From: Paenibacillus naphthalenovorans
GTDB lineage: Bacteria; Bacillota; Bacilli; Paenibacillales; NBRC-103111
Direction of reading: 5' to 3'
NCBI RefSeq assembly: GCF_900099895.1
Contig: NZ_FNDY01000003.1
Span: 239,993 to 303,992, forward strand
DNA: 64,000 nt
In this document: one piece after another, positions 1 through 10,237 of the stretch
How the letters are laid out: each line of letters starts with the position of its first letter
How positions within the stretch are numbered: position 1 is the first letter of the stretch
Program-made: the position numbers and the translations under genes
The notes under the pieces: model-generated
Database searches by the model: none
Told to the model about the DNA's origin: nothing
The model's input: only the letters and a program-made list of their open reading frames with translations

Positions 1-869
1 TTGTTGCCGATTCGGGCGTTCAGGTCTTCGCGAGCGTCATCAAGAAGGGCGGCCAGGTGAAGGCGCTGAACGCTAAGGGATGCGCAACATGGAGCCGCAA
101 GGAGATCGACGATCTGGGTGTGTTTGCGGCCCGCTACGGTGCCAAGGGTCTTGCCTGGATGACGTACAAGGAAGGCGAGCTGAAAGGGCCGATCGTTAAG
201 TTTTTCAGCGAGCAGGAGCTTGAAGCCCTGAAGGAACGTCTGGAAGCCGAAGAAGGAGACCTGCTGCTGTTCTCCGCCGATACGAAGAAAGTAGTCGCGG
301 ATGTGCTGGGCAACCTGCGTCTCAAAATCGGACGCCAGCTTGGGCTGATCGACGACAGCCAGTTCAAATTCGCTTGGGTCGTTGATTTCCCTCTGCTCAG
401 CTATGACGAAGAAGAGAAGCGCTATGTGGCCGAGCACCATCCGTTTACACGTCCGAAGGAAGAGGATCTGCACTATTTCGATACGGACCCGGGCCAAATT
501 CGCGCTCAAGCCTATGACCTCGTGCTGAACGGCTACGAAGTGGGCGGCGGCTCCATGCGGATCTATCAAAGGGAAGTGCAGGAGAAAATGTTCGCGGCTC
601 TGGGCTTTTCCAAAGAAGACGCTCAAGAAAAATTCGGCTTCCTGCTGGAGGCTTTCGAGTACGGCACACCGCCGCACGGGGGGATCGCCTTCGGTTTCGA
701 CCGCCTGGTTATGCTGATTGCCGGACGCAGCAACCTGCGTGAGACCATCGCATTCCCGAAAACAGCCAGCGCGACGGATCTGCTGACCGATGCGCCGGGA
801 GCGGTGGACGACAAGCAATTGGAGCAGCTTTCGATACGATTGGCGTTAAAGCCGCCGACGAACAAATAA
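1..869 (+). CDS. aspS: Aspartyl-tRNA synthetase, C-terminal part (5' end outside window)
   Basis: Charges tRNA-Asp with aspartate in the cytoplasm. The open frame already runs at the left edge (codons start at base 3), so this is a partial gene holding about 289 of the usual ~590 residues. What remains is the bacterial GAD insertion domain ([13 protein letters not shown] onward) followed by the class II catalytic core, with the aspartate-site HHPFT segment and motif 3 ([15 protein letters not shown]) near the C-terminus. The GAD insertion marks it as bacterial-type. tcdA follows 31 bases later on the same strand behind a good ribosome site, as in Bacillus. Whether it discriminates tRNA-Asn cannot be judged from this half. 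Confidence 0.96.
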   Translation, partial: VADSGVQVFASVIKKGGQVKALNAKGCATWSRKEIDDLGVFAARYGAKGLAWMTYKEGELKGPIVKFFSEQELEALKERLEAEEGDLLLFSADTKKVVADVLGNLRLKIGRQLGLIDDSQFKFAWVVDFPLLSYDEEEKRYVAEHHPFTRPKEEDLHYFDTDPGQIRAQAYDLVLNGYEVGGGSMRIYQREVQEKMFAALGFSKEDAQEKFGFLLEAFEYGTPPHGGIAFGFDRLVMLIAGRSNLRETIAFPKTASATDLLTDAPGAVDDKQLEQLSIRLALKPPTNK

Positions 870-900
870 ACGAATTGGAAAAGGAGTGTGAGCTTCCCTC

Positions 901-1653
901 ATGCTGCACCAATTTTCCCGAACGGAGCTCGCTATCGGTCCGGAAGGGCTTGAGGTCATGAAGAACAGTACGGTAGCGGTACTGGGTATCGGAGGCGTCG
1001 GTTCGATCGCCGCCGAAGCGTTGGCCCGCACCGGCATTGGCCGGGTCGTGATGATCGACAAGGATGTCGTCGATATCACAAACATCAACCGCCAAATTCA
1101 CGCGCTGATGTCGACCGTTGGCCAGCCGAAGGCGGAGCTGATGAGAGACCGTATTCTTCAGATCAATCCGGAATGCGATGCTGTCGCTCTGCGCATGTTT
1201 TACACAGAAGAAACATATGAGAAGTTATTTGAGTACCCGCTTGATTATGTGATTGACGCATCGGATACGATCAGCTATAAGATTCATTTGATCAAACAGT
1301 GCTTGCAGCGCAAGATTCCGATCATTTCCAGTATGGGCGCAGCCAACAAGATGGACCCGACCCGCTTTCAGGTGGCCGACATCTCCAAGACCTCCGTCGA
1401 TCCGCTTGCCCGTGTCATCCGGCACAAGCTGCGCAAGGAAGGCATCAAGAGAGGTGTGAAGGTGGTTTTCTCTACGGAGGAGCCGGTGAAGCCGAGAGTG
1501 GACGTGACTCAAAAAATCGTTCCGGAGAATGCGCCGGATATCCGCAAAGCCAAGCAGCCTCCGGCCAGCAATTCCTTTGTGCCGCCCGTTGTCGGACTGA
1601 TCATGGTGAGTGTCGTGGTGAAGGAACTGCTGGAGAAAGCCGGCATCAAGTAA
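901..1653 (+). CDS. tcdA: tRNA threonylcarbamoyladenosine dehydratase (TcdA/YrvM)
   Basis: An E1-like ATP-dependent enzyme that cyclises t6A37 of ANN-decoding tRNAs to ct6A. Its 250 residues show the Rossmann nucleotide site GIGGVGS near residue 30, the NINRQIHAL segment typical of ThiF/MoeB adenylating folds, and the family C-terminus PPVVGLIMVSVVVKELL. The ATG has AAGGAG upstream. It lies between aspS and rarA, as yrvM does in Bacillus, and a clear terminator follows. Family knowledge gives the substrate; fold and context are visible here. Confidence 0.92.
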   Translation: MLHQFSRTELAIGPEGLEVMKNSTVAVLGIGGVGSIAAEALARTGIGRVVMIDKDVVDITNINRQIHALMSTVGQPKAELMRDRILQINPECDAVALRMFYTEETYEKLFEYPLDYVIDASDTISYKIHLIKQCLQRKIPIISSMGAANKMDPTRFQVADISKTSVDPLARVIRHKLRKEGIKRGVKVVFSTEEPVKPRVDVTQKIVPENAPDIRKAKQPPASNSFVPPVVGLIMVSVVVKELLEKAGIK

Positions 1654-1672
1654 AACATCGCTCGACTGAAAA

Positions 1673-1711
1673 AGCAACCTTGAGCCTAACAAACTCAGGG
1701 CTGCTTTTTTT
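1673..1711 (+). terminator. Rho-independent terminator after tcdA
   Basis: A 12-bp stem with one mismatch and one G-U pair (arms 1673-1684 and 1694-1705) is followed by seven T. It closes the aspS-tcdA transcript before rarA. Confidence 0.85.
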
Positions 1712-1884
1712 GCAATATTTGGAATGCGATAAACAAGGCGGCATCGGTTTGCGCCGCGCGTCGCGGGCGTGACGGTCTGGCGGGTGTGCTCATGAGAGGG
1801 ATTTTTGATATAATAAACAGCAAACGGTAAAGTTTGAATTTATCGATGCGATAAGGCAAATGAAGCTAAGAGGTTGTGTTGTGA

Positions 1885-3216
1885 ATGGATATGGATTTGT
1901 TTACGATGGCGGCCGAACAAAATTCGTCCGGCAAGCTGCTTGCCGACCGGATGCGTCCGGTGACGTTAGAGGAATATATCGGACAGGAGCATATCGTAGG
2001 ACCGGGCAAACTGCTCCGCCGAGCGATCGAGGCCGATCAAGTGACTTCCATTCTGCTCTACGGTCCGCCCGGGACGGGAAAAACGACACTTGCCCATATT
2101 ATTTCCCGCCGTACCTCCGGCATCTTCGTCAAGCTGAACGCAGTGGATGCCAGTGTCAAAGATGTCCGTGAAGTGATCGATCAGGCCAAGCGTAATCGGT
2201 CATTGTACGGCAAAAAAACGATTCTGTTTTTGGACGAGGTGCACCGCTTTAATACCTCCCGCCAGGATGCTCTGCTGCCTGCGGTAGAACAAGGGATCAT
2301 CATTTTCATCGGAGCAACGACGGAAAACCCGTTTCATCATGTGAACGGTGCGCTGCTGTCCCGTTCGACGCTGTTTCAATTGCAGCCGCTCACGCATGAG
2401 CATTCCCTTATTGCGATGAGGAGGGCGCTGTCCGACAAGGAGCGCGGACTCGGATATATGTCCATCGAAGCAGAGGAAGGGGCGCTGGAGCACCTGTCGA
2501 AGATGGCGGGCGGTGACATTCGGCGGGCGCTGAATGCCTTGGAGCTTGCTGCGCTGACGACGCCGCCTGATCAGGAGGGTAAGGTTCGAATTACGCTGGC
2601 GGTGGCGGAGGAGTCGATTCGCCGGCCTACCATTAAAGCGGACGAGTCTACGCAGTATGATGTGCTGTCGGCGTTTCACAAAAGCTTGCGGGGATCCAGC
2701 GACGCAGCGCTGTTCTGGTTTATGTATGCAGTGGAGAAGCTCGGGATGGACCCGATGACGTTTTTGCGGCGTCTCATCGTCATGTGCAGCGAGGATATCG
2801 GCCTTGCAAACCCCCAGGCCATGGTCCAGGCGGTGACGGCGATGGACGCCTACCATAAAATCGGGTGGCCGGAGTCGAAATATGTGATTGCCCAAGCCAT
2901 CCTGTTTGCGGTAGAAAGTCCGAAATCCAATGCCATTCCCTTAGCGCTGTCCAAGGTAACGGAGGCTATGGAAAGGTTGAGGTCCGCTGAAGTACCGCTG
3001 CATTTGCGGGACACGCATTATCAAGGGGCGGAGCAGCTCGGACACAAAGGCTACCTGTACCCGCATGATTATCCGGGGCATTATGTGGAGCAGCAGTATT
3101 TGCCGGGTCCGATAAAACACGAGCGTTTTTATATAGCCACCGGTCAGGGAACGGAAGATAAAATCCGGCAAAACCAAGAAAAGCGCCGGTCCTCCAACTC
3201 CAAACGAAATGAGTGA
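1885..3216 (+). CDS. rarA: Replication-associated recombination protein A (RarA/MgsA, YrvN)
   Basis: A clamp-loader-like AAA+ ATPase acting at stalled replication forks. Its 443 residues show Walker A GPPGTGKTTLA near residue 60, Walker B LFLDEVHRFN, the sensor-1 segment GATTENPFHHVN, and the long C-terminal tetramerisation region (HKSLRGSD.. to YLYPHDYPGH) typical of RarA rather than RuvB or DnaX. The ATG at 1885 is preceded by AGGTTGTG; ATG 1891 is an alternative. A PCYCGC lipoprotein gene follows with virtually no gap, so the two are probably co-transcribed. Confidence 0.94.
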   Translation: MDMDLFTMAAEQNSSGKLLADRMRPVTLEEYIGQEHIVGPGKLLRRAIEADQVTSILLYGPPGTGKTTLAHIISRRTSGIFVKLNAVDASVKDVREVIDQAKRNRSLYGKKTILFLDEVHRFNTSRQDALLPAVEQGIIIFIGATTENPFHHVNGALLSRSTLFQLQPLTHEHSLIAMRRALSDKERGLGYMSIEAEEGALEHLSKMAGGDIRRALNALELAALTTPPDQEGKVRITLAVAEESIRRPTIKADESTQYDVLSAFHKSLRGSSDAALFWFMYAVEKLGMDPMTFLRRLIVMCSEDIGLANPQAMVQAVTAMDAYHKIGWPESKYVIAQAILFAVESPKSNAIPLALSKVTEAMERLRSAEVPLHLRDTHYQGAEQLGHKGYLYPHDYPGHYVEQQYLPGPIKHERFYIATGQGTEDKIRQNQEKRRSSNSKRNE

Positions 3217-3221
3217 ATAAC

Positions 3222-3728
3222 ATGAAACGAAAACGGCTTATCGCAATGATCTTGATTTTATCCGCTGTTACCGTGGTTGTTTCGGCATGCGGGAGCAAGC
3301 CGGAGCAAGTCCAGACACCAAGCGGACACCAGGGGCATGAGCATACGGCAGTTGGCGATATTCAAGAAAAAACGGCTTCGGCCGATATCCTGCCCTCTTT
3401 TTTGGACAACCAGCAAGAAGAGATACGTCTCGTGTATCAAGCGGCGGGGAAAGCGACGGACATTCTCCAATGGATGCCCTGCTACTGCGGCTGCGGTGAG
3501 AGTGCGGGACACGTCAGCAACCTGAATTGCTTCATTCAAAAAGAAAATGAAGACGGCTCCGTCGTGTGGGATGATCACGGCACGAGATGCGGTGTCTGCC
3601 TGCAGATCGCCGTTCAGTCCATCAAGATGACTCAGGAGGGCAAGTCTCTGCCGGAAATCCGTAAAGCCATCGATCAGGCTTACATGAAAGGCTTTGCGAA
3701 ACCGACCCCGACGCCGATGCCGATATAA
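3222..3728 (+). CDS. PCYCGC-motif lipoprotein of unknown function
   Basis: A predicted 168-residue exported lipoprotein. A basic start (MKRKR), a hydrophobic stretch and the lipobox VVSA|C at about residue 23 indicate acylation and anchoring on the outer membrane face. The mature part has a His-rich patch (GHQGHEHT), then PCYCGCGE, a further Cys (NLNCFIQ) and CGVCLQ near the C-terminus. These features define the PCYCGC family, whose function is not established; a metal or redox role would be a guess. GTG 3213 overlaps the rarA stop, but ATG 3222 starts the signal peptide cleanly. Confidence 0.8.
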   Translation: MKRKRLIAMILILSAVTVVVSACGSKPEQVQTPSGHQGHEHTAVGDIQEKTASADILPSFLDNQQEEIRLVYQAAGKATDILQWMPCYCGCGESAGHVSNLNCFIQKENEDGSVVWDDHGTRCGVCLQIAVQSIKMTQEGKSLPEIRKAIDQAYMKGFAKPTPTPMPI

Positions 3729-3823
3729 CCGCATAGAGTATGAATCGTCCGGCTAACATGTGAACTTAAATAGCTGTAAGCGGGTCTAGTTGCAGTAAAA
3801 AATTGCAGTGCCAAAATGAATCA

Positions 3824-3859
3824 AGCCTCCTGTCCATTCGCGAACAGGAGGCTTTGTTT
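3824..3859. terminator. Hairpin between convergent genes
   Basis: A perfect 10-bp stem (3824-3833 and 3844-3853) is flanked by T-rich sequence on the plus side and A/T-rich sequence on the other. It sits between the lipoprotein gene and the convergent VOC gene and probably terminates both directions. Confidence 0.7.
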
Positions 3860-3886
3860 GCTAGCGGAGCGGAAGTCTATGTGCTA

Positions 3887-4318
3887 TTAATGCGGCTGCT
3901 CCATTGGGACATTCACTTGGAAAGTAACCCCGAATTTGTCCTTTATGATTCCGTACATAGGGCTCCAATCCGTCTTCTGAAGGGACATGACGACTTGTCC
4001 ACCGTCTTCCAAAGCGGCGAAGATTTCTCTCGCTCTTGCCTCTTCTCTGGGATGGATGGCAATCTGAACCGTATCGCCTGGCTGATAAGGCATGCCTGGG
4101 AACGTATCGGAGAACATGAGATCCGAGTCGCCGACTTTCAAGTGCGCATGCATAACGCGATCCTTCATGTCATCCGTCAACGGATGATTCGGGTCTGCCG
4201 GCATATCTCCGAACGTCATGATGCCTATCACTTTCCCACCCAGCGCTTTCTCGTAAAAATGGACCGCTTCTTTCGTGTTGCCGTCAAAAATCAAATACGG
4301 GTTCAAACTGATTGACAT
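3887..4318 (-). CDS. VOC-fold protein, PhnB-like (glyoxalase/bleomycin-resistance superfamily)
   Basis: A 143-residue cytoplasmic protein of the PhnB type. It starts NPYLIFDGNTKEAVHFYEKALGG, carries MAHLKVGDSDLMFSD in mid-chain, and ends DKFGVTFQVNVP. The fold is two beta-alpha-beta-beta-beta modules; the family includes metal-dependent dioxygenases, isomerases and binding proteins, so no substrate can be named. AAAGGGG precedes the ATG on the minus strand. It lies 52 bases downstream of an AHSA1-type gene on the same strand, a common pairing in Firmicutes that suggests one transcript. Confidence 0.85.
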   Translation of the reverse strand: MSISLNPYLIFDGNTKEAVHFYEKALGGKVIGIMTFGDMPADPNHPLTDDMKDRVMHAHLKVGDSDLMFSDTFPGMPYQPGDTVQIAIHPREEARAREIFAALEDGGQVVMSLQKTDWSPMYGIIKDKFGVTFQVNVPMEQPH

Positions 4319-4370
4319 TGTTTAACAGCCCCTTTGGAATAATTTAAACAACCAAACTCGCAAAAGTTTT

Positions 4371-4808
4371 TTAATCTTCTTTTTTTGCAGTTTCCACATA
4401 TTTTTTGAAATTGTCTAAAATCGCCTGCCATCCGGCTTGTTGCATCTCGATGGCGTTGGTCTCTTCCGCCTCGAACAATTCGATGATTTGCGTGTCGTTG
4501 TCTTGGCGAATAAATGCGACCTTCACTTTCCTGCCGTCGGCGATCGTATAGGAGATGCTCTCGTTAATGCTCACCTCGTCGTATACTCCGCCGAAATCAA
4601 ATCCAAAGCTGCCGTCTTTGGCTTCCATTCTTGAGACGAATTTACCGCCGACCTTTAGATCATTCTCGGCGTAAGGGGTGTGCCAGTCATCGGAAGCCTT
4701 ATTCCATTGCATGATATGCTTCGGTTCCGTCCAATATTTCCATACGCTTTCGACGGGACAATGAACGATCGTTTCTACTGTTATCGTTACTGGATTACCT
4801 GTTCCCAT
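4371..4808 (-). CDS. SRPBCC / AHSA1-type ligand-binding protein
   Basis: A 145-residue START/Bet v1-like fold protein of the Activator of Hsp90 ATPase homologue 1-like family. It begins with the typical ITVETIVHCPVESVWKYWTEP and WN segments, continues with GGKFVSRMEAKDG and ends with a C-terminal helix (GWQAILDNFKKYVE). AAGGAGG is well placed upstream of the ATG. The VOC gene follows it. Bacterial members are poorly characterised hydrophobic-ligand binders; the Hsp90 name does not imply that function here. Confidence 0.85.
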   Translation of the reverse strand: MGTGNPVTITVETIVHCPVESVWKYWTEPKHIMQWNKASDDWHTPYAENDLKVGGKFVSRMEAKDGSFGFDFGGVYDEVSINESISYTIADGRKVKVAFIRQDNDTQIIELFEAEETNAIEMQQAGWQAILDNFKKYVETAKKED

Positions 4809-5202
4809 AGTTTAACCTCCTTATGAACAATTTACTACACTTATATTAGCATGTAAGTGGCAGCTAGTTTTCTTTTCGATTGCTATTGTACACAGGTACA
4901 TAAGTAGTACTGTCCCATAAAAGATGTGTCACATCTATGAAGATCCAGTAAGAGGATTTACTGTCGGCCGGTCGGTTGTCATTTAATAAACTCCACTGCC
5001 GGACGTTTTTTTGTTCCGGCACCAGCTCGTCCGATGGAATAAGCTATGGCGATTTTTCGTTCTAGTCTGACGGTGGATTGTATAGTGTATTAATGTATTT
5101 GTGAAATATGATTCTGGCGAAAGCCGTCGAGCGGTTTGAAGCAATTGTAAATCCAAGGGAGGTGCGCCTGTTCGCCTGAAGCGGGTGGGTAGGTAAAAGC
5201 CA
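4809..5202. other. Intergenic region, divergent promoters expected
   Basis: There is no gene in 394 bases between the minus-strand AHSA1 gene and the plus-strand CNNM gene. It must hold both upstream regions. I checked the GC-rich part next to the CNNM gene (about 5100-5200) for a known riboswitch and recognised none. Confidence 0.5.
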
Positions 5203-6540
5203 TTGAGTAGCGATCCGTTGACGTTGATTTTAAACGTTAGTTTTGTTCTGTTGCTGTTGTGTCTGAACGGTTTTTTCGTTGCTGCCGAATTTGCGATGGT
5301 AAAGACGTCCCGGAGCCGGATCGAAACGTTGGCGGAGAAAGGCCCGGAGAGGGCCCGATGGTCGAAGTCCGTCATGGGAAACCTCGACGCCTATTTAACC
5401 GCTTGCCAGCTGGGCATTACGTTGACCTCACTCGGGCTCGGATGGGTAGGGGGATTTGTTGTCGCAAAATGGCTGGTACTGGCTTTGGGGCCGCTGCAGC
5501 TGCCGGATGCCGTTGTACAGACGATAGCCTTCGTCGCCGCGTTCACACTCATCACCGTACTGCATATCGCCCTTGGAGAGCAGTTGCCCAAATCGTATGC
5601 TATCCGCAGGTCCGAGCAGGTGACGCTCTATGCTTCGATTCCCTTGGCAGGCTTTTACAAGCTGATGTACCCGTTCATCTGGTTTATCAATGGGTTCTCC
5701 CATGCGCTGCTTCGTCTGGCCGGAATCGAACCTCATGCGGAGCGCCCGTCGGCTCATACGGAAGAGGAGATTCGCGTTATGATGAAGGAGAGCAACCGGA
5801 GCGGATTTATTGATAGCACGGAATTGACGCTGGTGGACAATATTTTCGATTTCTCGGAGACGAATGCAAGAGAAATCATGATTCCCCGGACGGAAATGAT
5901 ATGTCTATATGCAAATCGAACTTATGAAGAAAATAAAATGATCGCTATCAACGAAATGCATACGCGCTATCCGGTATGCGACCCGGATAAAGATAATATT
6001 ATCGGTTTCGTACATATTAAAGACTTGTTGAAATTGCCGGAGACCGCGGAAGATATGCAGGTGATCATAAGAGAAATAATCAAAGTGCCCGAATCGATGC
6101 AAATCAGCGCATTGCTTAAATTAATGCAGAAGAAAAAGACGCAGATGGTCCTGTTGATCGATGAATATGGAGGAACATCCGGTCTTGTCACCTTTGAGGA
6201 TATTATCGAAGAAATCGTCGGGGAGGTCCAGGATGAATTTGACGAGGAGCGGCCAAAGATGGAGTGGAGGGATGCAGCAACCTGTTCCATCGACGGGCGT
6301 ATGCTCCTCGAGGAGGTGAACAGCTACTTTGGAATCCGGATCGAAACGGATGACTATGATACGATCGGCGGATGGATTTACTCTCAGGTGGAGATGCCCC
6401 CGCAGAAGCATCAGCAGCTGACTTGGAATGATGAATACGATTTTATTATAGATGAAATCGACCATTTGCGGATTTCGAGAATATTGGTGAAACGAAAGGC
6501 ATCGGATGTCGGCCCCGATCCGTCCGCACATGAAGGATGA
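5203..6540 (+). CDS. CNNM/DUF21 transmembrane protein with CBS pair and CorC_HlyC domain
   Basis: A 445-residue inner-membrane protein of the so-called hemolysin C/CNNM family, often linked to Mg2+ or Co2+ efflux or homeostasis. The DUF21 membrane domain covers about residues 5-200 with several hydrophobic segments (NGFFVAAEFAMV; CQLGITLTSLGLGWVGG; HIALGEQLPKSYAI). A CBS pair covers about 215-340 (MIPRTEM, LLIDEYGGTSGLVT) and the CorC_HlyC domain 350-435. TTG 5203 is chosen because it gives the usual short lead before the first membrane segment; the ribosome site (GGTAGGT) is modest. It is a single gene closed by a long hairpin. The transported ion is inferred from the family only. Confidence 0.88.
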   Translation: MSSDPLTLILNVSFVLLLLCLNGFFVAAEFAMVKTSRSRIETLAEKGPERARWSKSVMGNLDAYLTACQLGITLTSLGLGWVGGFVVAKWLVLALGPLQLPDAVVQTIAFVAAFTLITVLHIALGEQLPKSYAIRRSEQVTLYASIPLAGFYKLMYPFIWFINGFSHALLRLAGIEPHAERPSAHTEEEIRVMMKESNRSGFIDSTELTLVDNIFDFSETNAREIMIPRTEMICLYANRTYEENKMIAINEMHTRYPVCDPDKDNIIGFVHIKDLLKLPETAEDMQVIIREIIKVPESMQISALLKLMQKKKTQMVLLIDEYGGTSGLVTFEDIIEEIVGEVQDEFDEERPKMEWRDAATCSIDGRMLLEEVNSYFGIRIETDDYDTIGGWIYSQVEMPPQKHQQLTWNDEYDFIIDEIDHLRISRILVKRKASDVGPDPSAHEG

Positions 6541-6554
6541 GCCCGAGGCGGATA

Positions 6555-6598
6555 AACAAAGAAGTTATGTTCATGAAGGCGAACATAACTTCTTTGTT
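6555..6598. terminator. 18-bp perfect inverted repeat between convergent genes
   Basis: Arms 6555-6572 and 6581-6598 pair perfectly over 18 bp around an 8-base loop. It sits between the CNNM gene and the convergent mnmA stop. There is no long T-run directly after it, but position and strength fit a bidirectional terminator. Confidence 0.7.
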
Positions 6599-6657
6599 GA
6601 CGTTACAGCATTTTTAAGTGTTCAAGAGAGCGTTAAAAGGAATTTTTCTTTTACAGA

Positions 6658-7782
<1,125 letters not shown>

Positions 7783-8030
7783 TTATACATCGAATTGCAA
7801 AAAGAATAAAATTTTTCATTAATATGTCACGGTTTTTCTCCCATAATACATGGTTTTATGTTACGATAGAATCGATGCAAAATGCTTATTTAACTGAAAA
7901 TTGTTTTATTGCATTTATTTCAAAGATGCCAGACTGTTAATAGAGGCAGTTTGGATTGGTACACAACGACAGAAAGCTGATCAACCAGATCAAATCTATA
8001 CTTTCTGATGTCATAAACGAGGTGCTCGAT

Positions 8031-8453
8031 TTGAAGATATCCACTAAAGGCCGCTACGGGCTTACAATCATGATGGAGTTGGCCACGAAGTTCGGAGAAG
8101 GCCCTACCTCTTTAAAAAGCATCGCGGAGAAGCACCAGCTTTCCGAGCATTATTTGGAGCAATTGATCGCACCGCTTAGGAATGCGGGGCTGGTCAAGAG
8201 CATTCGCGGGGCTTATGGAGGATATATATTATCCAAATCGCCGGAGGAAATCTCTTCCGGAGATATCATCCGGGTGCTGGAAGGACCGATCAGTCCGGTT
8301 GATTTCACAGAAGAGGACGATCCTGCAAAGCGAAACTTATGGATTAGAATCCGCGACGGTATTGCACATGTGCTTGATTCCACCACGCTCGCCGATCTGA
8401 TCTCCTACAAGGAAGAAGGCAGCCAGAACGACAGCTACATGTTTTATATTTAG
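8031..8453 (+). CDS. cymR: Rrf2-family cysteine metabolism repressor CymR
   Basis: A cytoplasmic DNA-binding repressor of cysteine uptake and synthesis genes; in Bacillus it works with CysK. Its 140 residues start at TTG 8031, chosen because MKISTKGRYGL is the invariant Rrf2 start and GAGGTG lies upstream. The winged helix covers about residues 1-80 (SLKSIAEKHQLSEHYLEQL; GAYGGYIL), and the C-terminus EVLDSTTL..SYMFYI-like matches CymR. No cysteine is present, so it cannot be an Fe-S sensor like IscR. It is immediately followed by the cysteine desulfurase gene, as in Bacillus. Confidence 0.92.
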   Translation: MKISTKGRYGLTIMMELATKFGEGPTSLKSIAEKHQLSEHYLEQLIAPLRNAGLVKSIRGAYGGYILSKSPEEISSGDIIRVLEGPISPVDFTEEDDPAKRNLWIRIRDGIAHVLDSTTLADLISYKEEGSQNDSYMFYI

Positions 8454-8520
8454 CCTCAGCAGATTTTTCCTCCGATCAGGTTCATTCCTAAATCCTACTA
8501 GACAGATGTGGTGAAACGCT

Positions 8521-9672
8521 TTGAAGTTCATTTATTTGGATCACGCCGCTACGACACCCGTACATCCGGAAGTCGTGGAGGCGATGATTCCCTATCTATC
8601 TGAAATGTACGGCAATGCCTCCAGCACGCACGCGGCAGGACGGCAGGCGCGTACGGCGCTGAATGCGGCAAGGGATCGCATTGCCGCATTCGTTGGCTGC
8701 TCTCCTTCCGAACTGGTGTTCACCGGAAGCGGGACAGAGAGCGACAACATGGCATTGTTCGGTGCGGCAGAAGCGTACCGGTCCCGCGGCAAGCATATCA
8801 TTACGACAAGCATAGAGCATCACGCGGTTCTTCATGCTTGTGAGCGGCTGGAGCAGCTTGGCTATGAGGTCACCTACCTCCCGGTTGACCGTTTCGGTCA
8901 GGTTTCCTTAGCGGATGTAGAAGAAGCCATCCGTCCGGATACCATCTTGATCAGCGTCATGTATGGCAACAACGAAACCGGGACACTGCAGCCTGTTGAA
9001 GCGATCGGGCGCCTGGCAAGAGAACGGGGGATATGCTTTCATGTCGATGCCGTTCAAGCATTGGCGCATATTCCGATGGATCTGAGCCGACTGCCGGTCG
9101 ATCTCATGAGTTTTTCCGCGCACAAGCTGAACGGTCCCAAAGGGATTGGTGCTTTATATATATCAAAAACAACTAAGATTTCGCCGCTTTTGTATGGCGG
9201 TTCGCAAGAACGCAAGCGCCGGGCGGGAACGGAGAATACGGCAGGCATCGTCGGCTTCGCGAAGGCTGTAGAAATCATGCAAAAAAACAGGTATGAATTG
9301 AAACAAAAGATGGAAAAACTACGTCAAGGAATGGTGAAGGAGTTAGAAAGGCGTCTGGCTGCCGATGCTTTTGTTATCAATGGCCATCCGACGGAGGTGC
9401 TCCCGCATATTTTGAATGTCAGCTTCCCGGGGATTTCAACGGAAACGATGCTGATGAATCTCGATTTGGCGGGCGTGGCTGCGGCAAGCGGGTCGGCCTG
9501 CACCTCGGGTTCATTGGAAGTCTCCCACGTGCTAAAAGCGATGAAGCTTCCGGAGGCAGTGACGGCATCGGCCATTCGTTTCAGCTTCGGCGCCGACAAC
9601 ACTGAGCAGCAAATTGCAGAAGTTGCGGGTATCCTTGAAACCATTGTCAGCCGTTTGCGTACTATTCGTTAA
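8521..9672 (+). CDS. iscS: Cysteine desulfurase (IscS/NifS type, YrvO-like)
   Basis: A PLP enzyme that turns cysteine into alanine plus enzyme-bound persulfide, supplying sulfur for tRNA thiolation and Fe-S clusters. Its 383 residues show YLDHAATTP at the start, the PLP lysine K202 in SFSAHKLNGPKG, and catalytic Cys327 in SGSACTSGS. TTG 8521 is preceded by GTGGTG. The proximity to mnmA and cymR, together with family precedent, suggests a dedicated partner of MnmA. It shares the transcript with cymR and the PRC-barrel gene. Confidence 0.94.
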   Translation: MKFIYLDHAATTPVHPEVVEAMIPYLSEMYGNASSTHAAGRQARTALNAARDRIAAFVGCSPSELVFTGSGTESDNMALFGAAEAYRSRGKHIITTSIEHHAVLHACERLEQLGYEVTYLPVDRFGQVSLADVEEAIRPDTILISVMYGNNETGTLQPVEAIGRLARERGICFHVDAVQALAHIPMDLSRLPVDLMSFSAHKLNGPKGIGALYISKTTKISPLLYGGSQERKRRAGTENTAGIVGFAKAVEIMQKNRYELKQKMEKLRQGMVKELERRLAADAFVINGHPTEVLPHILNVSFPGISTETMLMNLDLAGVAAASGSACTSGSLEVSHVLKAMKLPEAVTASAIRFSFGADNTEQQIAEVAGILETIVSRLRTIR

Positions 9673-9706
9673 GCAAATGTTTAAAAATCTCAAGGAGGCA
9701 AACCTT

Positions 9707-10228
9707 GTGAAGAAAGCGCGGGATGTCATCGGTTTGCCGATCATTTGCGTTGAAACTGGTAAGCAGGTAGGCCATACGAAGGATCTCCTTATGGATGAGG
9801 GATGGCAGGTGGAGGCGCTACTTTTGGAGGCCAGGCATTGGTTTTCCGACATGACTTGTATTGCTTCGGCAGACGTCGTTGCGCTTGGCGACGATGCCGT
9901 CACCATCAGGTCGGAAGAAGCGGTTCGTTCCATTGAGGCCGACAAAGTTTTTCGGACCTTGCTATTCGGCGATTCCAAACTCAAGGGCCTTCCGGTCATT
10001 ACCGTAAACGGACAGCAGCTTGGAATGGTAGAAGATGTTTATTTGGAACCGGTTGTGGGTATAAAGGTAATAGGTTATGAATTGACCGAAGGTTTCATTT
10101 CTGATTTAAAGGAAGGGCGCAGATGGCTGCCTATGCCGGATTCGGTTAAGATCGGTAAGGATGCTTTAATTGTTCCCGTACAAGCAAGCGATACGTTGGA
10201 GGAAATCTTCGTACCAAAAGAAGAATAG
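9707..10228 (+). CDS. PRC-barrel domain protein (YrrD-like)
   Basis: A predicted 173-residue soluble protein with two PRC-barrel repeats, about residues 5-75 (DVIGLPIICVETGKQVGHTKD) and 85-165 (KGLPVITVNGQQLGMVEDVYLE). PRC barrels occur in RimM and in photosystem assembly factors; the YrrD group has no defined role. GTG 9707 is chosen because AAGGAGG lies at the right distance; an upstream ATG at 9677 lacks one. It follows iscS by 34 bases. Confidence 0.8.
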   Translation: MKKARDVIGLPIICVETGKQVGHTKDLLMDEGWQVEALLLEARHWFSDMTCIASADVVALGDDAVTIRSEEAVRSIEADKVFRTLLFGDSKLKGLPVITVNGQQLGMVEDVYLEPVVGIKVIGYELTEGFISDLKEGRRWLPMPDSVKIGKDALIVPVQASDTLEEIFVPKEE

Positions 10229-10237
10229 GGTGATTGT

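Noticed and set aside
5062..5202. Possible riboswitch before the CNNM gene
   Set aside because: Mg2+ (M-box), Mn2+ and c-di-AMP motifs were considered, but none of their conserved cores are present.
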